A stretch of 64,000 nt of DNA from Hydrogenophaga sp. (lineage in GTDB: Bacteria > Pseudomonadota > Gammaproteobacteria > Burkholderiales > Burkholderiaceae_C): the NCBI GenBank assembly GCA_016741995.1, contig JACVCO010000006.1, forward strand, positions 62,001 to 126,000. Direction: 5' to 3'. Of this stretch, positions 48,579 through 58,394 are shown piece by piece. Under the pieces are notes generated by a model, which did not search any database, was not told where the DNA came from, and worked only from the letters and a program-made list of their open reading frames with translations. Each line of letters starts with the position of its first letter. The stretch's first letter is position 1. Position numbers and translations under genes: made by a program.

Positions 48579-50512
48579 GCGCTGGCTTCCGCGGCGAAGG
48601 TGATCAGCAACTGCCCCGGGGCCACCTGCTGGCCGGGCGCGACGGACACCGCCTCCACCACGCCGTCGCGCGGCGCGGCAATCTGGTGTTCGATCTTCAT
48701 GCTCTCGATGGCCAGCAACGCGTCGCCCTTGGCCACGCGCGCGCCGGGCTGTGCGTGCACGGCCACGAGCTTGCCGTTGAAAGGCGCGCGCAGTTCGCGC
48801 GCCGCGCTGCCACCGCCGGCGCGTTCGCGCGGGGCGAAGCCCAGGTCGTGCAGCGCGAGCGTGTGCGGGCCCACCTGCACCTGCCAGGCACCGCCGCCAT
48901 CGACGTCGCCCAGTGCGGTGGCATTCACGGTGTGCGTGACGCCGTCGACGACGACGCGGCCGGGCGCGATGTGGGCGGTGTGCGTGGCATCGCCTTGCGT
49001 GAGCCGCAAGCCGCCCTGCCCTTGTTCGAGCACCGCGATATCGAGCGCCGCATCGCCATGCCACCAACGCAACGGGCGGGGGAACGGGCACGGCAGCGCC
49101 GATGCGCCCATGCCGCCATACGCCGCGGCCAGCACGCCGGCCAGCACCGCGTCGGCCGGCGGCACCAGCGAGGCGCGCACCGCGTCGCCGTGCTCGGCCA
49201 GAAAGGGGATCAGCGCCTCGCCCGCGCCGAACACCGGGTGGCGCAGGCAGGCCGCCAGGAAGGCGCGGTTGGTGGGCAGGCCCAGCAGCACGGTGGCGTC
49301 CAGCGCGTGGGCCAGGCGTTCGATGGCCTGCGCGCGCGTGGGCGCGTGGGCGATGAGCTTGCCGAGCATGGCGTCGTAGTGCGGCGTGACCACACCACCG
49401 GTTTCGATGGCGTGATCGAAGCGCAAGCCGTCGGCCAGCGGGGGCTCGATGAACGTGCGCACGGTGCCGGTGTGCGGGGTGAAGCGCTCGTCTTCCGCGC
49501 ACAGGCGCACCTCGATGGCGTGGCCGTTCAGACGCACCTGGTCTTGCGCCAGCGGCAGGGGCTCGCCGCGCGCCACGCGGATCTGCCATTCCACGAGATC
49601 GAGGCCGGTGAGCATCTCGGTCACGGGGTGTTCCACCTGCAGGCGCGTGTTCATCTCCATCAGATAGAACGCTTCGCCGTCCAGCAGGAACTCCACCGTG
49701 CCCGCGCCCTGGTAGCCCGCGGCTTGTGCAAGGGCAACGGCAGCGCGGCCCAGTTGCTCGCGCAGCGCGGGCGACACCGCCGGGCTCGGCGCTTCCTCCA
49801 CGATCTTCTGGTGCCGGCGCTGCACCGAGCAATCGCGCTCGCCCAGGTGAATGCCATGGCCCAGCGCGTCGCAGAACACCTGCACCTCCACGTGGCGCGG
49901 GCGCCCCACGGCGCGTTCGATCAGCAGGTCGGCGTTGCCGAAACCGGCCAGCGCTTCGGTGCGCGCGCTGGCCAGCGCGGCGGGCAGCTGCGCGGCGTCG
50001 GCCACGAGGCGCATGCCGCGGCCACCGCCACCGGCCACGGCCTTCACCATCACCGGGTAGCCGACGCGCGCGGCCTCGGCGGCGAAGGTGTCGTCGCGCT
50101 GGTCGCTGCCGAAGTAGCCGGGCAACACGGGCACACCGTGCTGTTGCGCCAGCGCCTTCGCGGCCGATTTGCTGCCCAGCGCCTGGATGGCCGAGGGCGG
50201 CGGGCCGACCCAGGTCAGGCCGGCGTCGATCACGGCCTGCGCGAAGTCGGCGTTCTCGCTCAGGAAGCCGTAGCCGGGGTGCACCGCGTCGGCGCCGCTG
50301 GCGCGCGCCGCGGCAATGAGCTTGTCGATGCGCAGGTAGGAATCGGCCGAGCTCGCGCCGCCAAGGGCCACCGCGGTGGTGGCCTCGCGCACGTGCAGGG
50401 CGTTCGCGTCGGGTTCGCTGTACACCGCCACGGTGGCGATGCCCATGCGCTGCGCGGTGCGGATCACGCGGCGGGCGATCTCGCCGCGGTTGGCGATCAG
50501 GAGTCGCTTCAT
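48575..50512 (-). CDS. atuF: biotin-dependent acyl-CoA carboxylase alpha subunit (geranyl-/methylcrotonyl-CoA carboxylase type, AtuF-like)
   Basis: MKRLLIANRGEIARRVIRTAQRMGIATVAVYSEPDANALHVREA, AVAGGGGRGMRLV, C-term biotinyl motif ALLAIESMKIEHQIAAP. Confidence 0.8.
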   Translation of the reverse strand: MKRLLIANRGEIARRVIRTAQRMGIATVAVYSEPDANALHVREATTAVALGGASSADSYLRIDKLIAAARASGADAVHPGYGFLSENADFAQAVIDAGLTWVGPPPSAIQALGSKSAAKALAQQHGVPVLPGYFGSDQRDDTFAAEAARVGYPVMVKAVAGGGGRGMRLVADAAQLPAALASARTEALAGFGNADLLIERAVGRPRHVEVQVFCDALGHGIHLGERDCSVQRRHQKIVEEAPSPAVSPALREQLGRAAVALAQAAGYQGAGTVEFLLDGEAFYLMEMNTRLQVEHPVTEMLTGLDLVEWQIRVARGEPLPLAQDQVRLNGHAIEVRLCAEDERFTPHTGTVRTFIEPPLADGLRFDHAIETGGVVTPHYDAMLGKLIAHAPTRAQAIERLAHALDATVLLGLPTNRAFLAACLRHPVFGAGEALIPFLAEHGDAVRASLVPPADAVLAGVLAAAYGGMGASALPCPFPRPLRWWHGDAALDIAVLEQGQGGLRLTQGDATHTAHIAPGRVVVDGVTHTVNATALGDVDGGGAWQVQVGPHTLALHDLGFAPRERAGGGSAARELRAPFNGKLVAVHAQPGARVAKGDALLAIESMKIEHQIAAPRDGVVEAVSVAPGQQVAPGQLLITFAAEASA

Positions 50513-51321
50513 GGCTGGCTGGCCCAGGGTGCGGCCTGCTTCTTCGCGAACGCGGCCAGGCCGGCGGCGGCCTCGGGCCCGCGCAGCGCGGTGGCGAAGG
50601 CGATGGCGGCTTCGTCGCGCAGGTCGGGCACGTCGGTGCGCAGGCGCTGCAGCAGTTGTTTGGTGGCGGCCACGGCACCGGGCGCGGCGCGGTTCAGCGC
50701 CTGCGTGGCCTCGGCCACGGCGCTGTCCAGCGCACCATCGGCCACCACGCGGTTCACCAGGCCGGCGGCCTGTGCCTCGCGCGCGGCCCAGCGCGCGCCG
50801 CTCAGCAAACACTGGCGCGCGGTCGCGTCGCCCAGGCGCCGCCACACAAAGGGCGCAATCTGCGCCGGCGGCAGGCCGAGCGTCACCTCCGGCGTGGCGA
50901 AGCTCGCGCGTTCGGTGGCCAGCACCAGATCCGCACAGCACACCAGGCCGAAGCCACCGCCCATGGCCGGGCCGTCCACCGCGCACAGCAGCCATTGCGG
51001 CAGCGCGGCCAGCGCGTGCAGCAGGCCGCCGTAGGCGCGGTTCATGCCGATCAGCGGGTCGGCCTCGCCCGGTTGCAGCGGTTGGCCGATGGCGTGCGCA
51101 AAACCGCCCAGGCTGCCGCCCGCGCAGAAAGCGCCGCCCGCGCCGGTGAGCACCACGCCGCGCAGCGAGGCATCGCCCTGCGCGCGCAGGCAGGCGGCGT
51201 ACAGGGCCACCACCATCGCGTCGCTCAGCGCGTTGCGCGAGGTCGGGTCGTTGAGCGTCCAGCGCTCGACGGCGCCGTCGCGTTGAACGATGAGGGCGCT
51301 GTTCATCGCAGCGGCCGTCAT
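50509..51321 (-). CDS. atuE: enoyl-CoA hydratase/isohexenylglutaconyl-CoA hydratase-like (AtuE-like)
   Basis: TSRNALSDAMVVALYAACLRAQGDASLRGVVLTGAGGAFCAGGSLGGFA...CAVDGPAMGGGFGLVCCADLVLATERASFATPEVTLGLPPAQIAPFV. Confidence 0.75.
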   Translation of the reverse strand: MTAAAMNSALIVQRDGAVERWTLNDPTSRNALSDAMVVALYAACLRAQGDASLRGVVLTGAGGAFCAGGSLGGFAHAIGQPLQPGEADPLIGMNRAYGGLLHALAALPQWLLCAVDGPAMGGGFGLVCCADLVLATERASFATPEVTLGLPPAQIAPFVWRRLGDATARQCLLSGARWAAREAQAAGLVNRVVADGALDSAVAEATQALNRAAPGAVAATKQLLQRLRTDVPDLRDEAAIAFATALRGPEAAAGLAAFAKKQAAPWASQP

Positions 51322-52490
51322 CGGGGCTGCCGCTTGGCGATGCCCATGATCTTGGTGAGGATGCCGAGCATCACTTCATCCGCCCCGCCGCCGATGGAGG
51401 CCAGGCGGCCGTCGCGGTACATGCGCGAGACCTTGTTCTCCAGCGTGAAGCCCATGCCGCCCCAGAACTGCAGGCAGGTGTCGGGCACCACGCGGTTCAG
51501 GCGCCCGGCCTTGAGCTTGGCCATGGTGGCCCACTCGGTCACGTCTTCGCCGGCCACGTAGCGGTCGCACGACAGGTAGGTGAGCGCGCGCAGTGCCTCG
51601 ACCTCGGTCTTGAGTTCGGCCAGCTTGAACTGCACCCATTGCTGGTCGGCCAGCGTGCTGCCGAACAGCTTGCGCTCCTGCGCCCACTCGATCGTCCATT
51701 CGATGCAGTTGTTCAGGCTCTGCAGCGTGCTGGCCGCGCACCACAGGCGCTCTTCCTGGAACTGCTGCATCTGGTAGATGAAGCCCGCGCCCTCCTGGCC
51801 GATCAGGTAGCGCTGCGGCACGCGCACCTCGTCGAAGTAGATCAGGCCGGTGTCGCTGCTGTGCATGCCGATCTTGCGGATCTTCTTGCCGACCTCGAAA
51901 CCCTTCACCGTCTTGCCGTTCTCGCGCAGCGGCACCATCACCAGGCTCTTGTTCTTGTGCTGCGGGCCTTCGCTGGTGTTCACCAGCAGACAGATCCAGT
52001 CGGCCTGCAGGCTGTTGGTGATCCACATCTTCTGGCCGGAGATCACGTAGTCGTCGCCGTCCTTGCGGGCGTAGGTCTTGATGGCGGCGACGTCGCTGCC
52101 CGCGCCGGGTTCGCTCACACCGATGGCGCCCACCGTCTCACCGCGGATCGCGGGCGCCAGGAACTGCGCCTTGAGCTCTTCGCTGCCGAAGCGCGCGAGC
52201 GCGGGCGTGGCCATGTCGGTCTGCACGCCGATGGCCATGGGCACACCGCCGCAGTGGATGTGGCCCAGCGTTTCGGCCATGGCCACGCTGTAGCTGTAGT
52301 CCAGCCCTGCGCCCCCGTGCGCTTCGGGCTTGCACAGCCCCAGCAGGCCCAGGTCGCCCAGGCCCTTGAAGACCTCGTGCGCGGGAAACATCTCGGCCGC
52401 TTCCCACTCGTCCACGTGCGGGTTGATGTGGTCGTCGATGAAGCGCTTGAGGGTTTTCTGGATCTCGCGGTGCTCGTGCGTGAACTGCAT
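51318..52490 (-). CDS. atuD: acyl-CoA dehydrogenase (citronellyl-CoA dehydrogenase-like, AtuD-like)
   Basis: MQFTHEHREIQKTLKRFIDDHINPHVDEWEAAEMFPAHEVFKGLGDLGLLGLCKPEAHGGAGLDYSYSVAMAETLG...GAIGVSEPGAGSDVAAIKTYARKDGDDYVISGQKMWITN. Confidence 0.78.
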   Translation of the reverse strand: MQFTHEHREIQKTLKRFIDDHINPHVDEWEAAEMFPAHEVFKGLGDLGLLGLCKPEAHGGAGLDYSYSVAMAETLGHIHCGGVPMAIGVQTDMATPALARFGSEELKAQFLAPAIRGETVGAIGVSEPGAGSDVAAIKTYARKDGDDYVISGQKMWITNSLQADWICLLVNTSEGPQHKNKSLVMVPLRENGKTVKGFEVGKKIRKIGMHSSDTGLIYFDEVRVPQRYLIGQEGAGFIYQMQQFQEERLWCAASTLQSLNNCIEWTIEWAQERKLFGSTLADQQWVQFKLAELKTEVEALRALTYLSCDRYVAGEDVTEWATMAKLKAGRLNRVVPDTCLQFWGGMGFTLENKVSRMYRDGRLASIGGGADEVMLGILTKIMGIAKRQPR

Positions 52491-52514
52491 GGTCTTGTCT
52501 CCTCGGGTGGTGTC

Positions 52515-54128
52515 TTACATGCGCGCCACGCCGAAGGGCAGTGGCCGCGGGTGGCGTTGCGCCGCCTCGGCGCAGGTGTCCAGGCAGAAGATGAGCACGG
52601 CGCGCGTGTCGCGCGGGTCGATCACGCCGTCGTCGAGCACCAGGCCGCTGGTGTGGAAGGCGTCGGCCTGGCTTTCGAACACCTGCACGATCTGCTCGAA
52701 CTGCTGCTGCATCTGCACCGGGTCGGGCGTGATGCCTTTGCGCGCGAAGCCGGCCTCGGCCACGATCTGCATGGTGCGCGCGGCCTGTTCGCCGCCCATG
52801 ACGGCGGTGCGCGCGTTGGGCCAGCTGAACAGGAAGCGCGGCTCGAAGCCCCGCCCGCACATGCCGTAGTTGCCGGCGCCGAAGGACGCGCCGCACTGGA
52901 TGGTGAGCTGCGGCACGGTGGCGCCCGTCACGGCCTGGATCATCTTGCTGCCGTGCTTGATCATCCCGCCCTGCTCGCTGTCCTTGCCCACCATGTAGCC
53001 GGTGGTGTTCTGCAGGTAGACGATGGGGTGGCCGAGCTGGCACATCCACTGGATGAAGTGCGTGGCCTTGTTCGCGCCGGGCACGTCGATCGGGCCGTTG
53101 TTGCTGATGAAGCCGATGGCGTGGCCACCCACGCGGGCCTGCACGCACAGCGTGGCCGCGCCGTAGAGCGGCTTGAACTCCAGCAGCTCGGAGCCATCGG
53201 CCAGGCGGGCCATGATCTCGCGCATGTCCACCGGCTCGCGGTGGTGCGCGGGCATCAGGGCCAGCAGGTCGTCGGCGCTCAGCAGCGGTTCGGCGCAGGC
53301 GGGCGCGGCGTGGCGCGCAAAGCCGTCGCGCACCTGCGCCACGATGCGCCGCGCGATGCCCAGCGCCTCGCGGTCGTCCTCCGCCAGGTACTCGCCCAGG
53401 CCCGACACGCCGGTGTGCATCTCGGCGCCACCCAGCTCTTCTTCGGTGGCCACCTCGCCGGTGGCGGCTTTCAGCAGCGGCGGCCCGGCCAGGAAGGCGC
53501 GCGAACGGCCGCGCACCATCACCACCACGTCGCTCAGGCCCGGCATGTAGGCCCCGCCCGCGGTGCCCGAGCCGTGCTGCACGGTGATCACCGGCAGGCC
53601 CGCGGCCGAGTGACGCGCGAGGTTGCGGAACAGCGAACCGCCGTGCACGAAGCCCTCGACCTTGTACTTGGTGAGGTTGGCGCCCGCGCTTTCCACCAGG
53701 TGCACGAAGGGCAGTTTGTTTTCGAGCGCCATGGCCTGCACGCGCAGGATCTTCTCCAGCCCGCGGGGCTGGATGGCGCCGGCCTCGATGCCCGAATCGC
53801 TGGCCACCACCATGCAGCGCACGCCCGCGATGAAACCGATGCCCGCCACCACGCCACCGCCGGCCACGCTCTTGGCCGGGGCCTTCGTGTCCTGCAGAAA
53901 GCCGGCGATGGAACACAGCGGCAGCCAGGGCGCGCCAGGGTCGATGAGCAGCGCGATGCGCTCGCGCGGCAGCAACTGGCCGCGTTTGTCGAACACCGGT
54001 TTGCTCTGCGCCGAGGTGGCAGCGGCGCGCGCTTCGATGCTGCGCAATTGCGCGATGCGTTCGAGCATGGCCGCGCGGCGCGCCTGCGCGGCTTCGCCAT
54101 GCGGATTGAAGGCCGACTCGAAGCTCAT
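52515..54128 (-). CDS. atuC: acyl-CoA carboxylase beta subunit (geranyl-CoA carboxylase-like, AtuC-like)
   Basis: Carboxyltransferase sequence: LLPRERIALLIDPGAPWLPLCSIAGF...KYKVEGFVHGGSLFRNLARHSAAGLPVITVQHGSGTAGGAYMPGLSD...YLQNTTGYMVGKDSEQGGMIKHGSKMIQAVTGATVPQ. Confidence 0.8.
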   Translation of the reverse strand: MSFESAFNPHGEAAQARRAAMLERIAQLRSIEARAAATSAQSKPVFDKRGQLLPRERIALLIDPGAPWLPLCSIAGFLQDTKAPAKSVAGGGVVAGIGFIAGVRCMVVASDSGIEAGAIQPRGLEKILRVQAMALENKLPFVHLVESAGANLTKYKVEGFVHGGSLFRNLARHSAAGLPVITVQHGSGTAGGAYMPGLSDVVVMVRGRSRAFLAGPPLLKAATGEVATEEELGGAEMHTGVSGLGEYLAEDDREALGIARRIVAQVRDGFARHAAPACAEPLLSADDLLALMPAHHREPVDMREIMARLADGSELLEFKPLYGAATLCVQARVGGHAIGFISNNGPIDVPGANKATHFIQWMCQLGHPIVYLQNTTGYMVGKDSEQGGMIKHGSKMIQAVTGATVPQLTIQCGASFGAGNYGMCGRGFEPRFLFSWPNARTAVMGGEQAARTMQIVAEAGFARKGITPDPVQMQQQFEQIVQVFESQADAFHTSGLVLDDGVIDPRDTRAVLIFCLDTCAEAAQRHPRPLPFGVARM

Positions 54129-55015
54129 GACTGGAACACCTTGGGCGTGACGTAGCGGTGAAAGCCGTCGAAGGGTTTCACCGCGTCGCGCTGCTGTGCC
54201 TCGGCGGGCGCGGCGATGTCGCCCCAGCCCAGGCGCACCTGCGGGCGCGCGCCGTCCACGCGCAGCACGCTGCCGCTGATGAAGCTGGCCGCGGGCGAGA
54301 GCAGGAAGGCGATGGCCGCGCTGGTTTCGGCCTCGTTGCCGAAACGGCCCAGCGGCACGGTCTCGCGCATTTCGCGCAGCATGGGGCCGGCCTCGGGCGG
54401 GTAGTGGTCCATGCCGCTGGAGGCGATGTAGCCCGGCGCCACCGCGTTCACGCGCACGCCGGCCCTCGCCCATTCCAGCGCCGCGGTTTCGGTGAAGCTC
54501 ACCATGCCAGCGCGCGCCGCGCCGCTGTGGCCCATGCCGGGCATGCTGCCCCACATGTCGGCCACGATGTTGACGATGCTGCCCCCGTGTTCCTGCATGC
54601 TTTGCACGTAGCACTCGCGCGCCACCAGGAAACCGCCCGTGAGGTTGGTGTCGAGCACGGCCTGCCAGCCTTTGGCGCCGATCTTCTCCAGCGGGCTGAT
54701 GTACTGGCCGCCGGCGTTGTTCACCAGGCCGTGGATGCGGCCGTGCGAGACCACGATGGCGGTGACCAGCGCCTGCACCGCGGCCTCGTTGCGGATGTCG
54801 GCCGCGTGAAAGCTTGCGTGGCCGCCGTCGACCACGATCTCCTCGGCCACGGTCTGCAGCTTCTCCAGGCTGCGCCCCACCAGCACCACGTGCGCGCCCA
54901 GCGCCGCCAGCTCGTGCGCGGTGCAGCGCCCGATGCCCGAGCCGCCGCCGGTGACCACGATGACCTGGCCCGCGAACAGGCCGGGGCGGAAGGCAGAACG
55001 GTAAACGCCACTCAT
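54125..55015 (-). CDS. atuB: SDR family oxidoreductase (AtuB-like)
   Basis: VIVVTGGGSGIGRCTAHELAALGAHVVLVGRS (Rossmann), LVNNAGGQYISPLEKI, AGYIASSGMDHYPP-type C-term. Confidence 0.75.
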   Translation of the reverse strand: MSGVYRSAFRPGLFAGQVIVVTGGGSGIGRCTAHELAALGAHVVLVGRSLEKLQTVAEEIVVDGGHASFHAADIRNEAAVQALVTAIVVSHGRIHGLVNNAGGQYISPLEKIGAKGWQAVLDTNLTGGFLVARECYVQSMQEHGGSIVNIVADMWGSMPGMGHSGAARAGMVSFTETAALEWARAGVRVNAVAPGYIASSGMDHYPPEAGPMLREMRETVPLGRFGNEAETSAAIAFLLSPAASFISGSVLRVDGARPQVRLGWGDIAAPAEAQQRDAVKPFDGFHRYVTPKVFQS

Positions 55016-55677
55016 GACGCGTCCTTCAGAAACAGTTGCAGGGTGGTGTCGGTCAGGTCGTCGAGCGAGGCGGCCCCGCCGGGCACGAACCACTGCGCCG
55101 TCCAGTTGAGTGCGCCGAACAGCATGAGCCGCGCGACGCGCTGATCGCCGCCGAGCGCGCCCTCGCGCCGCAGCGCCTGCAGCACCGGCACCCACACGGC
55201 CTCGTACTCGTCCTTGAGCTGATTCACCGCGTGCTTCTGCTCGTCCGACAGCACGCGCCACTCGTACAGCATCACCGGGATGTGGTCGCTCTCGGGGCCG
55301 AGCAGGTTGTCGAAGTGGCCGCGCACCAGCACGCGCAGGCATTCGCGCGCGGACAGCGGGGCGGGCGATGCGGCGACGGCCTCGGCCATGCGCGCGCGCT
55401 GGTGAGCCAGGGCTCGCTGCATGCCCTCCTCCATCACCGCGGCCAGCAGCGCTTCCTTGTTTTCGAAGTGATAGAAGGGCGAGCCCGAGCGCATGCCCAC
55501 CGCGGCGGCGATGTCGCGCGTGCTGGTGGCGGAAAAGCCGTTCTGGCGGAACAGGCGCGCCGCGGCGCGCAGCAGCGCCTGGCGGCGGTTGCCGTCGTCG
55601 CGTTCATCGAAGGTCTTGCGCGGGCGGCCGCGGCTGCGGCGCGGGGGCGCCTCGGTAAGCAGGGTGTCCTCATCCAT
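55012..55677 (-). CDS. TetR family transcriptional regulator (AtuR-like by position)
   Basis: NRRQALLRAAARLFRQNGFSATSTRDIAAAVGMRSGSPFYHFENKEALLAAVMEEGM. Confidence 0.85.
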   Translation of the reverse strand: MDEDTLLTEAPPRRSRGRPRKTFDERDDGNRRQALLRAAARLFRQNGFSATSTRDIAAAVGMRSGSPFYHFENKEALLAAVMEEGMQRALAHQRARMAEAVAASPAPLSARECLRVLVRGHFDNLLGPESDHIPVMLYEWRVLSDEQKHAVNQLKDEYEAVWVPVLQALRREGALGGDQRVARLMLFGALNWTAQWFVPGGAASLDDLTDTTLQLFLKDAS

Positions 55678-55807
55678 CGGACGGGAACATAGCAGCGCCG
55701 CTTATTTATAGCAAGCGGTTGCTTGGTGAAATTGCGACGCACTGTCGCGCGCGTTCCTTTCGCCCGCGCTCCCCGCAGGGGTTTTCCCGCACGGCCGGCG
55801 CGGCCCT

Positions 55808-56821
55808 TCAGGCTTGCGCGCGGCAGGCCACGAGCGCGTAGGGCAGCTCGGGGTCCTCGAACCAGGCGTGCACGGCAAAGCCGCAGGCCACGGCCATCGC
55901 GTCCACCCCCGCGCGTTCGTACTTCTGCGATTGCTCGGTGTAGATCACCTCGCCCGGCCCGAACGGGAAGGATTGCCCCAGCACGCGGCTGTTCACGGTT
56001 TGCGCGCGCTGGCTCACCAGAAAGCTGCGGGCCACGCCTTGCAGCGGGCAGTAGCTGGCGTAGTGGCGAAAACCGTCGAGGTCGAAATCCATGCCGAGTT
56101 CGCGGTTGAGCCGGCGCAGCAGGTTGAGGTTGAAGGCGGCGGTCACGCCCTCGGGGTCGTCGTACGCCGCCAGCACGGTGCGGGGGTCCTTGCGCAGGTC
56201 CAGGCCCAGCAACAGGCTGTCGCCCGCCCGCAGGTGCGCGCGCACGCGGCGCAGGAAGCGGTGGGCCTCGGCATCGGTGAAGTTGCCGAGGTTGCTGCCC
56301 AGGAACAGCGCCACCTGGTGGCGCCGTGCCTGCGGCAGCGGCCAGGTCTGGAAATAGTCGCCGCACAGGGGCTGCACCGACAGCGCCGGCAGTTGCCGCG
56401 CCACGCGTTGCCCCAGCCGCTCCAGCGCCTGCGCCGAAATGTCCATCGGGCGGTAACTGAGGCTGGTGCCCGCCTTGAGCCAATCGCGGCACAGCGCCAG
56501 TGTCTTGCGGCCGTCGCCACTGCCGAGTTCGAGCAGTTCGACGGGGGCGGCGGTGGGCACCAGCGCACCCAGCAGGGCACGCGCGTGGCGCCGCAGCAGG
56601 CGGGCCTCGACCCGCGTGGGGTAGTAGGCGGGCAGCCGCATGATGCGTTCGAACAGGCGCGAGCCTCGCGCGTCGTAGAAATACTTCGACGAGAGTTGCC
56701 TGGGCGTGGCATTCAGGCCCCGCAAGACGTCGCCCGCCAGCGTGCCGATGGCGGCTTCGGCGGGCGGTGCGTTGGCCGCCAGTGCGGGGGCCGCGGCAGG
56801 AAGTCGGTGGCGTTTGCTCAT
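55808..56821 (-). CDS. egtD: L-histidine N-alpha-methyltransferase
   Basis: [100 protein letters not shown]. Confidence 0.93.
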   Translation of the reverse strand: MSKRHRLPAAAPALAANAPPAEAAIGTLAGDVLRGLNATPRQLSSKYFYDARGSRLFERIMRLPAYYPTRVEARLLRRHARALLGALVPTAAPVELLELGSGDGRKTLALCRDWLKAGTSLSYRPMDISAQALERLGQRVARQLPALSVQPLCGDYFQTWPLPQARRHQVALFLGSNLGNFTDAEAHRFLRRVRAHLRAGDSLLLGLDLRKDPRTVLAAYDDPEGVTAAFNLNLLRRLNRELGMDFDLDGFRHYASYCPLQGVARSFLVSQRAQTVNSRVLGQSFPFGPGEVIYTEQSQKYERAGVDAMAVACGFAVHAWFEDPELPYALVACRAQA

Positions 56822-58014
56822 CGGGCCAGGCGGATGCCGGTGTACTGCCAGCGCAAGGCCGGCTGGAAGAAATTGCGGTACGTCGCCCGCGAATGCCCCG
56901 GTGGCGTCGCGAACGAAGCGCCGCGCAGCACCTGCTGCCCGACCATGAACTTGCCGTTGTATTCGCCCACAGCGCCATCGGCGCGGCGAAAGCCGGGGTA
57001 TGGCGTGTAGGCGCTGGCGGTCCATTCCCAGCGCAGGCCCCAGCCCATGCCGCCGGTGGTGGCGGCCACCTCCCATTCGGCTTCGGTGGGCAGGCGCGCA
57101 CCCGCCCAATCGGCGTAGGCACTGGCCTCGTACCAGTTCACGTGCGTGACGGGTGCATCCAGCGGCAACGGTTGCGGGCCGCGCAAGGTCTGGTGCCACC
57201 AGCGGCCCTCGCCATCGCGGAACCAGTACATCGGCGCGCGCTCGCCGCTGGCGCTGCGCCAGTCCCATCCGTCGGCGTGCCAGTGCCGCGGCGCGTCGTA
57301 GCCGCCGGCCTGCATGAAGGCCAGGTAGTCGGCATTGCTCACCAGGCGATCGGCCAGCGCATGGGGCTGCAGCAAGACCTCGTGGCGAGCGCCCTCGTTG
57401 TCGAATGCGAAGCCCTCACCCCCATGGCCGATGGCGCACACGCCACCGGAGTGCGACAGCCACTGCAACGCGGCCGGTTGATCAGGGTGCTCCTGGCTCA
57501 CGGCGATGGCGGGCGTGTCGCTTGAAACGTAGGCCGGGCGCAAGGGGTTGTGGCCCAGGATGAACTTGATGTCGGTGAGCAGCAATTCCTGGTGCTGTTG
57601 TTCGTGCTGCAGGCCGAGCTCCGTTCGTTCCAGCCACCGGGCATCGGGCCGCGTGTCCAGCCAGGCGAGCACGGCCGCGTCCACGTGCGCGCGGTAGGCC
57701 ATCACCTCGCCCACGGTTGGCCGGCTCAGGTGCCCGCGCTGCGCGCGGGGCACGCGCGTGCCTTCGCTTTCGTAGTAGCTGTTGAAGAGAAAGCCGTAAG
57801 CCGGATGGAACGGCCGGTGACCGGGCACGGCCTGCGCCAGCAGCAGCGCCTCGAAGAACCAGGTGGTGTGCGCCAGGTGCCACTTGGGCGGGCTCACGTC
57901 CACCACGGGTTGAACCACATGGTCTTCCACCGCGAGCGGGGCGCACAGCGCGGCGCTGCGCGCGCGGGTTTCGCTGAAGCGCAGGGCGAGTTCGCCCAGG
58001 TCGTCGCGGCGCAT
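56818..58014 (-). CDS. egtB: ergothioneine biosynthesis protein EgtB
   Basis: DinB-like [54 protein letters not shown]-type ([16 protein letters not shown]), FGE-like C-term [22 protein letters not shown]. Confidence 0.93.
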   Translation of the reverse strand: MRRDDLGELALRFSETRARSAALCAPLAVEDHVVQPVVDVSPPKWHLAHTTWFFEALLLAQAVPGHRPFHPAYGFLFNSYYESEGTRVPRAQRGHLSRPTVGEVMAYRAHVDAAVLAWLDTRPDARWLERTELGLQHEQQHQELLLTDIKFILGHNPLRPAYVSSDTPAIAVSQEHPDQPAALQWLSHSGGVCAIGHGGEGFAFDNEGARHEVLLQPHALADRLVSNADYLAFMQAGGYDAPRHWHADGWDWRSASGERAPMYWFRDGEGRWWHQTLRGPQPLPLDAPVTHVNWYEASAYADWAGARLPTEAEWEVAATTGGMGWGLRWEWTASAYTPYPGFRRADGAVGEYNGKFMVGQQVLRGASFATPPGHSRATYRNFFQPALRWQYTGIRLAR

Positions 58015-58295
58015 CAGGGCGTGACCTGCACGCCGCGCCAGAACGCGACGCGATCGCGCACGCTCTCGGCTTCGGGCTTGGGGTCGGGGTAGAACCAGAG
58101 CGCGTCGCGGTTGAGCTCGCCGTCGACCAGCAGGCTCTGGTAGCGGGCCTCGCCCTTCCAGGCGCAATGGGTGCGGTGGTTGCTGGGCTGAAGGTATTCC
58201 GTGCGCACGGCGCTGGACGGAAAGTACGCATTGCCTTCGACGGTGACGATGTCATCGCTTTCGGCGATGACAACCCCTTTCCAGATCGCTTTCAT
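58014..58295 (-). CDS. DUF427 domain-containing protein
   Basis: [91 protein letters not shown]. Confidence 0.92.
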   Translation of the reverse strand: MKAIWKGVVIAESDDIVTVEGNAYFPSSAVRTEYLQPSNHRTHCAWKGEARYQSLLVDGELNRDALWFYPDPKPEAESVRDRVAFWRGVQVTP

Positions 58296-58394
58296 ACCGC
58301 TTCCTGTTCATGGTGCTGCGTGTCCGTCGGATCGTGCGGGCGTTTCTTACGGGGTGCAAGCCGCGCGGCCCGCGGGCGGATGACCGGCGGTGCC

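Noticed and set aside
47427-50678. 1083-aa minus ORF spanning acyl-CoA dehydrogenase and upstream sequence
   Set aside because: N-terminal ~700 aa is an Arg-rich out-of-frame reading of the carboxylase alpha subunit; true ACAD start is 48578.
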